This document shows positions 58,353-64,000 of a DNA stretch of 64,000 bases, one piece after another (the stretch's first letter is position 1; each line of letters begins with the position of its first letter). The stretch lies in NCBI GenBank assembly GCA_016935315.1, contig JAFGRD010000081.1:62001-126000 (forward strand), written 5' to 3'. The notes beneath the pieces are model-generated. The model worked only from the letters and a program-made list of their open reading frames with translations. It had not been told where the DNA came from and made no database searches. The position numbers were made by a program, and so were the translations under genes. This DNA is from Pirellulales bacterium (GTDB lineage Bacteria; Planctomycetota; Planctomycetia; Pirellulales; Thermoguttaceae).

Positions 58353-61300
58353 CGTACGTGGCCAACAGCACGTCCAGCGCCTCGTCGCCACGTTGGTCCT
58401 TTTCGGCCGGGCGCTGCTCGGCGTCGGCCAACACGAATCTGTAGAGCGGGTCCCACGCGTCCGAAGCCGGCGGTCGGTCCTCCGTTCGCGCTTCACGCGT
58501 CGGCTGCAACGGATCGCCTTCGGCAAACGCCCGGTCGATTCCTTCGGACCGCTTGCCGGCTTGCGGCATGGTGAGCAATCGCAATGCGTTGGCGAAATGC
58601 GTCGTGTTGTCTCGGGCGAGTAACATGTCGAAGGCGTTGACTCGCGCATCGCGATTGTAGTCGTAGTGGAAGTCGATCGGGGCCGGGTTGAGGAAGCTGC
58701 GGGGGTTGTTGCGGGCCAGCAACATGTCGATGGCGTTGACCTTGGCGTCGCCGACCGAGTTGCCCGCCTCGCCCACCGCGTTGCCGAAGTAAAACACGTC
58801 GTCGGCTGTCAGGCCCGTGTCGGCGCCGGCCAGCACCGTGACCTGCAGCCACTGCTTGGCAATGGCCAGATCCTCCCAGACGACTGTTACCCGATCGGAG
58901 CCGCCGGTCCCGTCGCCGCGGCGAACGGCAATTTCCGCCGGCGCCGCGGCGGCCGGCCAGTTCGACGGATCCTCGTCGTTGCCCACCCGGAAGCGAAAAG
59001 CGGCGGCGTCCAAGACCGCGTCGGCAGGCAGGCCGGCCAAGTCGATCATGATCCCGTTGATGCCGCGGCTGTAGTTGGTGTAGTTCTCCCGGGTAGCGGT
59101 CTGGCCGGGCAACAAGGCCCGTTTGTCGGGGGCAATGGCCAGGTCGTCCTGCGCGTCGGCCGACGCACGGTTTCCATCGAAAACCGACCGGTTGTAGAAG
59201 ACGTGGCGCCCGACCACGCCCGCGCCGGCCAGACCGGCGGCCAGGCCAGGTGTAGGCAGGCCGGCAATCCAACCGGCCCCGTCATGGCCCCAAACATCGA
59301 CCGCCGTTCGGTTGAGCGAACGGCCGCTGCCGTCGGCCTCGACGGGCCAGGCGCCCTCGTCACTGTAGAGCACTTCGTCTTCCAGCAGCCGCGGAATGAA
59401 ATTGGGCTCTTCCAGCGGCGGGTCGTCGGGCCGCTGCAATTGCACGCGATCGCCGCCGTCGGCCAGCCGGCCCGAATAGCCGCCGAGGATCAGCGCGTCT
59501 GGTGCGACGTCGTACCAGGCGCAAAACGCGTCGAGCTTGTCGCCGTCGCCCGGGTCGAACGGCACCAGCACCATGGCCGCTCCGGGCGCCAGCCAGGCGC
59601 CGGCGGCGAAGTCGTATTCGATTCCGCCGCGGACCCGCCAGCCGGTCAGGTCGACCGCCGCGGTGGTCGAGTTGTAGATTTCCACGAACTCACGGTCGTC
59701 GGCCCCGGCGAAGTCGCCGGGGTTGTAGTGGATTTCGCTGATCACGACCGGCCCGACGCGGGGGCCGCTGTTTCGGCCGTTTTGCGGATCCAGGGTGGTG
59801 CTGATCATCGGCGCCAGCGCGCCGCTGCCGTTGGGCCAGCGGCCGAAGGATTCGCCGCCGCGGGCCGCCCCGAACTCGACGTGATCGATGAAGAAGGTCA
59901 GGCGGCCGGAGACGTCGGCCTGGCACAGCCAGACTTCGTCGCCATGGGCGCCGTCCAGCGCGAAGTCGTTCGGGCCGGGATCGGTAGGCGTCGGGTTGAA
60001 GTCGTCCTCGTCGAAGACAACGTATCCGCCGGCGGCCACGGTCGTGCCGTCCGGAACGCGGAACTTGAGATAGTTGGCGTTGGAGTCGCTGAGGTGCCAG
60101 CCGGTCAAGTCGATGGTCTCGGCGGTCGTGTTGTACAACTCGATCGCGTCGACCAGGGGTGGATCCGTGTGGGTGAGGACCTCGTTGATCACCACCGTGT
60201 GGATCGGGCCGATGCCGGCCGAACCGGGTGTGCCGCGATACTCGCTGCTGGGACGCCAGTTGTCGCTGTCGCCATAGTCGCCGCGGAGGTCGACGACTTC
60301 CAAAGAGCTGCCGTTGCCGTCGGCCCGGCCGGGCCAGTCGCCCGAGTCATCGTAGCGGAATTCGTGAATCGTGCGGTCGACCGGGTCCTTCAACAAAAGC
60401 GTCTCGCCGCCGTTTTGCAGCCCGCCGCGAAACGTCCCGGCCACGGGGACATCCGTGCCATACCGGGCCTCGAAGGCGGCCAGGTTCCGCACGACGACGA
60501 CGAACTCGCCGGGCGCCAGCTCGGCGACCTTGCTGCCCGTGAAGTCGAATTGGACGCCCTCGGCCAGCTCGAACCCGGTCAGATTCAGCGTGGTGCCGCC
60601 CGTGTTTTGCAGCTCGATGTACTCGAAGTCGTCGGCCAGGAAGTTGGGATCCACCGCCAGCTCGTCGAAGGTCGGTTCGGTCGGATGGTACATGATCTCG
60701 GTGATGCGCAACTGGTCCATCACCGGCTCGGCCGGCTCGGTCGCGATGAACTGCACCGGCGCGGACCAGTGGCTCCAGCGACCGGTGTTGTCCTTCGTGC
60801 GAACGCGGGCCCGATAGGCGTGGCCGACCTCCAGGGCCCCGGGCGGGACGGTGGCGGCGTCGGAGAAGGCGGCCAGCTCGCCGCTCTCCCAGACCGTGGT
60901 GAGCTCGTAGACCCGGGGCGCATCGGCGTCGTAGGCCGGCGCGGCCGGATCGGTCACCTCACCGATCCGCCACTCCATGGCAGCAAACGTCTCGTCGCCT
61001 TGGGGGTCGCTGAACGGGCCGGTCTGGAAGCTCAACTGGTCGATGGGGAAACCGGGCGGCGAGGTGGAGACGATCGTGGGCGTGTTGGGGATGTTGGTCG
61101 CGTCGCCTTCCGCGTTGGCCAGCGAGTCGAGATAGGCCGCCCGTCCGCCGGCGGGCACCGTGGGGCCCGTGCTGCCCGACCAACTCACGAAGGCGAAGTT
61201 CTTCATGTCCTGGATCTTCCACTCGATGGTCCCGAAGTCCTGGTAGCCGGCGTCGGCCGGGGCGCTTCGCCAACGGTCGCGATCAGCCTGCGAGAATCCG

Positions 61301-64000
61301 ATCACAAACGCCGCCAGGTCGTCGATCATCTGGAAGATGACCTCCTGCGTCCACACTAGGTCGCGGAACTCGCGGAGCGTGTTGCGGTACTCCTGTTTGT
61401 AGGCCGGCTTGCCGCCGCCGCCGAAGATGGCGTTCTTCGAATAGTCGATGCCTTCGTTCCAGTTGGGGCCCCAACTGGCATCGGAATCCCAGGGCAGCGT
61501 CCAGAGCCGTCCGTATTGGCTGCCTTCGTACGGCTCGAAGAACCAGGCCCGGTTCTTCGAGTGGCTGTCGGCCGGGACGAAATCGTAGTGGCGAACACCC
61601 TCGACCACCGCATGGTAGGCGTACCAGCGGTCGTAGTCGACGTTGGCGTCGAGCCAGGCGTCCGACCGCTCCGGCCGCAGGCTGCTGCGGATGTTCTGGA
61701 AGTCGGCGTCGGTGGTCGTCGAATTGCTGCCTTGGTGGCGCCGCAACTCGTTGCCGTTGAAGATGCCGTCCTTGAGCTTGTACAGATTCCCGTCGGCCAT
61801 TTCGTGGGCCGCGACGAACCGGGCATCATAGTCCTCGATGGCCAAGTGCATTCCCCAGAAATCGCCGTAATACTGGCCGTTGGCCCCCGCCGGCGCCTCA
61901 TCGAGACCGTCGACCACGCGGAAGTGGAAGGTGTGCATCCAGGGCGACGGCACGCCCATCAGGTTCCAGAGCTGGTCGTTGAGCGTTTCCGTAAGGCCGA
62001 AATTGCCCACGTCCTTGTTGTCGAACATCTTGCCGGTGTTCAGCGTCCGCCACTTCTGGGGATACTCGTTTCCGTAGTTGTCGTGGGCCACCAGGTATTG
62101 ACCCTTGTTGAAGCGGATCCGCATGGAGCGCTTGCCGTGTAAACCATAGCGGTCGTTGGCCTGGCGCAAACGGTAGTGAACGTGATCGTAGACCACGCCG
62201 TTGTAGACGAACGCCCCTTCCCAATTGAACCGGTCGCGGGCCCCCTCGTTCGACTTGGGAATCTGGTAGGCACCGTCGTAGGCGATGCAGTGGCTCAAAT
62301 CGGTGGCGTCGGTAATCAGCGTGTAGACCGGCAGCGAGTCCATCAACTCGCTGCTGTAGGTGTAGCCGGCGCCTTCGGGACGGACCGAGCGGATCGTAGT
62401 CTGATACTCCGGAACGCCGTTGTACACGTAGAAGGCGAAGTTCCTCGACGGATCGTCGAGATAGGGGGCCGTCACCGACGAAGCCACCGCGTCGGTGGCC
62501 GTAATCCGATAGCGGACCAGCGTGCGGTTGCCCTGCGAAGGAATTTGCGCCGTGTAGACATGGTCGCCGGCCACCGCGTCGCCCCCGGTGCCGTCGTCGA
62601 CCATCGGCAGGACGGTCCATTGGGCCGGGTCGTGGTACGCGGGATTGGGATCGAACGGACGCGTCGGATTGCCCAGCAGCGTGCCCTGCGGCAAGGCCAG
62701 ATCGGCCGGAACGTAGCTGCCCGGCAAGACGATCTGGTAGCTCAGCAGCACTTCGACGACCTCGTCGGGATCGGTCGCCTTGGCCGTCACCATGATCGAC
62801 TCGCCGGCCAGCGGTTGCTGGGGCTCATGGTGAACCTGACGGATTTGCGGCGGCGCGGTCAGAGAGAAAACGCTGTTTTGCCGCCCGGGCGTGGGGACCG
62901 CCCCGGGATGGCCGTCCAGGGTCCGCGCTTCACCGGTCGCCAGGAGGTTGTATCCCGACGGTCGCCAGCTCCCCCCCAGGTCGTTATCCAGCGAAGGGTG
63001 AATCAGCTCCATCGAGCTGCCGTCGCCCCGCGGCACAATCGGCCAGGGGGCTTCGCTCTTGTAGTCGACCTCGTCTTCCGTGTGGCCCGCCGCACCGATC
63101 AATTCGATGTGCTCGCCGTCGTTGTTGAGTAAGCCGGTCCAGGGGCCCAAGGCGGGCACACCGTACTTCGCCTGGATCGTGCCCGGGTCTTCGGCCACCA
63201 CAACGTAGCCGCCGCCGGGAATCGACGCCCCGACCGGGAACGTGTATTGCACGGCGTCGTCGATCCGCCAACCGGAAAGGTCGATGCTTTCGCCGGTGGT
63301 ATTGTGCAGCTCGATGAACTCGCCGCGCTCCGTTTGATCCTCCGGGTCGTAGTGGATTTCGTTGATCACGATCAGGCCGGTCGAATTGGGGTCGCCGGGG
63401 GTGGGCACGGAGAAATACCGCTCGGTTCCCTGGATATTGGCGCCGACCAGATTTGGCAGGATCAGGAAGTCGTCGTCGGTCGCGCCGATGTTCAGCCCGT
63501 GGACGGCCAACAGGTTCACGCCGGCCTGCAGCAGGCCGAGCGAGTCGGTCACGTCGATCTTCTCGTAGCCCAGCGACTGCTGGGGGCTTTGCGAGTCCGT
63601 GGCGCGGGAGTCCCACGCGAGCGTGTCGGGGGCGTTGCGGCGGGCGATCTCCTGGCCGTTGAGATAGGCCACGAACCCGTCGTTGTATTGCATCCTCAGT
63701 TCGAGCGAGCTCAGCGCCGTGGGGTCTTCCACCTCGAAGGGTATCCGCGCCAAGAGCGAGGCGTTGATGCCGTGCAGGTCCAATTCGACGTTGGTCGCGA
63801 TGGCGGCGTCCAGGCCGGAGGAGCCGGCATCGAAGCCGATGCCCGTCGTCGGACCGCTGGAAAAGGGCGTGAGCAGCTCGGCGTTGACTTCGCCTTGGGA
63901 GGGCGGCGTGGTAAACGCCCAGTCGGCCGCGACGCCATGGTCCGCCTCGCCGCTGCGTTGCAGCGAGTTGCCCGACCCCGTGTTGTTGGCGGCGCCCGGT
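58339..64000 (-). CDS. secreted lamin-tail / CotH protein with dockerin-like end, 5' end beyond window
   Basis: The frame is open from the right edge (64000) to the TGA at 58339-58341, about 1886 codons; the apparent start at 63783 is an internal TTG, since the frame continues to the edge (TTPPSQGEVNAELLTPFSSG), so the N-terminus is missing. At least four lamin-tail-like domains: IVINEIHYDPEDQTERGEF, LRITEIMYHPTEP, HTVVINEVLTHTDPP and VVISEIHYNPGDFAG. A CotH-like kinase domain lies between the first two (YGLHGKRSMRIRFNKGQ, GMHLAIEDYDARFV, YKLKDGIFNG, RLWTLPWDSDASWG). The last part has the module starting HVFYNRSVFDGN and two dockerin-like loops (KVNAIDMLLARNN, RVNAFDMLLARDN), as in the giant gene at 32213. 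Surface-attached or secreted; a CotH kinase role is inferred from the family. Confidence 0.85.
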   Translation of the reverse strand, partial: PGAANNTGSGNSLQRSGEADHGVAADWAFTTPPSQGEVNAELLTPFSSGPTTGIGFDAGSSGLDAAIATNVELDLHGINASLLARIPFEVEDPTALSSLELRMQYNDGFVAYLNGQEIARRNAPDTLAWDSRATDSQSPQQSLGYEKIDVTDSLGLLQAGVNLLAVHGLNIGATDDDFLILPNLVGANIQGTERYFSVPTPGDPNSTGLIVINEIHYDPEDQTERGEFIELHNTTGESIDLSGWRIDDAVQYTFPVGASIPGGGYVVVAEDPGTIQAKYGVPALGPWTGLLNNDGEHIELIGAAGHTEDEVDYKSEAPWPIVPRGDGSSMELIHPSLDNDLGGSWRPSGYNLLATGEARTLDGHPGAVPTPGRQNSVFSLTAPPQIRQVHHEPQQPLAGESIMVTAKATDPDEVVEVLLSYQIVLPGSYVPADLALPQGTLLGNPTRPFDPNPAYHDPAQWTVLPMVDDGTGGDAVAGDHVYTAQIPSQGNRTLVRYRITATDAVASSVTAPYLDDPSRNFAFYVYNGVPEYQTTIRSVRPEGAGYTYSSELMDSLPVYTLITDATDLSHCIAYDGAYQIPKSNEGARDRFNWEGAFVYNGVVYDHVHYRLRQANDRYGLHGKRSMRIRFNKGQYLVAHDNYGNEYPQKWRTLNTGKMFDNKDVGNFGLTETLNDQLWNLMGVPSPWMHTFHFRVVDGLDEAPAGANGQYYGDFWGMHLAIEDYDARFVAAHEMADGNLYKLKDGIFNGNELRRHQGSNSTTTDADFQNIRSSLRPERSDAWLDANVDYDRWYAYHAVVEGVRHYDFVPADSHSKNRAWFFEPYEGSQYGRLWTLPWDSDASWGPNWNEGIDYSKNAIFGGGGKPAYKQEYRNTLREFRDLVWTQEVIFQMIDDLAAFVIGFSQADRDRWRSAPADAGYQDFGTIEWKIQDMKNFAFVSWSGSTGPTVPAGGRAAYLDSLANAEGDATNIPNTPTIVSTSPPGFPIDQLSFQTGPFSDPQGDETFAAMEWRIGEVTDPAAPAYDADAPRVYELTTVWESGELAAFSDAATVPPGALEVGHAYRARVRTKDNTGRWSHWSAPVQFIATEPAEPVMDQLRITEIMYHPTEPTFDELAVDPNFLADDFEYIELQNTGGTTLNLTGFELAEGVQFDFTGSKVAELAPGEFVVVVRNLAAFEARYGTDVPVAGTFRGGLQNGGETLLLKDPVDRTIHEFRYDDSGDWPGRADGNGSSLEVVDLRGDYGDSDNWRPSSEYRGTPGSAGIGPIHTVVINEVLTHTDPPLVDAIELYNTTAETIDLTGWHLSDSNANYLKFRVPDGTTVAAGGYVVFDEDDFNPTPTDPGPNDFALDGAHGDEVWLCQADVSGRLTFFIDHVEFGAARGGESFGRWPNGSGALAPMISTTLDPQNGRNSGPRVGPVVISEIHYNPGDFAGADDREFVEIYNSTTAAVDLTGWRVRGGIEYDFAAGAWLAPGAAMVLVPFDPGDGDKLDAFCAWYDVAPDALILGGYSGRLADGGDRVQLQRPDDPPLEEPNFIPRLLEDEVLYSDEGAWPVEADGSGRSLNRTAVDVWGHDGAGWIAGLPTPGLAAGLAGAGVVGRHVFYNRSVFDGNRASADAQDDLAIAPDKRALLPGQTATRENYTNYSRGINGIMIDLAGLPADAVLDAAAFRFRVGNDEDPSNWPAAAAPAEIAVRRGDGTGGSDRVTVVWEDLAIAKQWLQVTVLAGADTGLTADDVFYFGNAVGEAGNSVGDAKVNAIDMLLARNNPRSFLNPAPIDFHYDYNRDARVNAFDMLLARDNTTHFANALRLLTMPQAGKRSEGIDRAFAEGDPLQPTREARTEDRPPASDAWDPLYRFVLADAEQRPAEKDQRGDEALDVLLATYATAH

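Noticed and set aside
58666-61359. Plus-strand frame of 897 codons
   Set aside because: Antisense to the lamin-tail/CotH gene.
63511-63783. TTG at 63783 as the start of the lamin-tail gene
   Set aside because: The frame stays open to the right edge with protein-like sequence, so the gene begins outside the window.
1-64000. tRNA, rRNA, insertion sequence or prophage
   Set aside because: No cloverleaf, rRNA-like block, transposase or integrase was recognised on either strand by eye.

Overview
The window looks like a chromosomal segment of a high-G+C planctomycete, probably a relative of the Pirellulales. This rests on recognised family combinations, not on a search. The signs are: two proteins with a degenerate N-terminal J-like domain (FDPY..WLG..PP.HY.LLGI); secreted PQQ-type propellers beginning W.xxRGPN; a sulfatase; a LEPR-XLL-like N-terminal signature (LEVLEQRRLLS) on a giant secreted protein; dockerin-like repeats (RVNA.D.LLARNN); lamin-tail/CotH architecture; a bacterial alpha-2-macroglobulin; and class II photolyase. 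No rRNA, tRNA, CRISPR array, phage or IS element was seen. Two genes run off the edges: a C69 peptidase on the left and a lamin-tail/CotH protein on the right.

Layout. 1-7.5 kb (minus): alpha-2-macroglobulin followed by a C69 dipeptidase. 7.8-9.9 kb (plus): J-like membrane protein 1. 10.2-16.1 kb (plus): a mutagenic DNA-synthesis cassette, imuA-imuB-DUF6504-dnaE2, with a near-consensus promoter and an SDR-like remnant between imuB and the DUF6504 gene. 16.3-19.2 kb (plus): J-like membrane protein 2 with a cyclase-like C-terminus, then TrmL. 19.2-20.0 kb (minus): RsbU-type phosphatase. 20.4-26.4 kb: an Ldh2-family dehydrogenase (plus) facing a five-gene minus-strand cassette (nucleotidyltransferase, GHMP/galactokinase-like kinase, SDR, VOC protein, DHDPS-family aldolase). 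26.7-32.1 kb: secreted beta-helix protein, receiver-histidine kinase, UxaA-family hydratase and a BNR/sialidase-like protein. 32.2-39.2 kb (minus): a 2343-residue secreted protein with three predicted seven-bladed propellers. 39.7-46.3 kb: two PQQ-type propellers, a sulfatase and a tail-specific protease. 46.4-54.7 kb: GH127 enzyme, class II photolyase, a large secreted glycosidase-like protein and a translationally linked small Cys-rich protein. 54.6-58.4 kb: PAS hybrid histidine kinase and aldose 1-epimerase. 58.3-64 kb (minus): lamin-tail/CotH protein with a dockerin-like end.

How it fits together. Much of the window points to polysaccharide and sugar-acid use: GH127, sulfatase, beta-helix, sialidase-like protein, galactokinase-like kinase, GalM, UxaA, DHDPS-family aldolase and Ldh2. 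DNA damage tolerance and repair (mutasome, photolyase) and phospho-signalling are interspersed. The most interesting items are: a roughly 200-residue module plus dockerin-like tail shared by the two giant secreted proteins; the 14+7 blade propeller count; the resemblance between the DUF6504 protein and the C-terminal tail of ImuB; the paired degenerate-J membrane proteins; and the small conserved-looking Cys protein behind the glycosidase-like gene. Many start codons were moved downstream from the longest reading frame using Shine-Dalgarno sites, signal peptides and promoters. All promoter calls are by eye.
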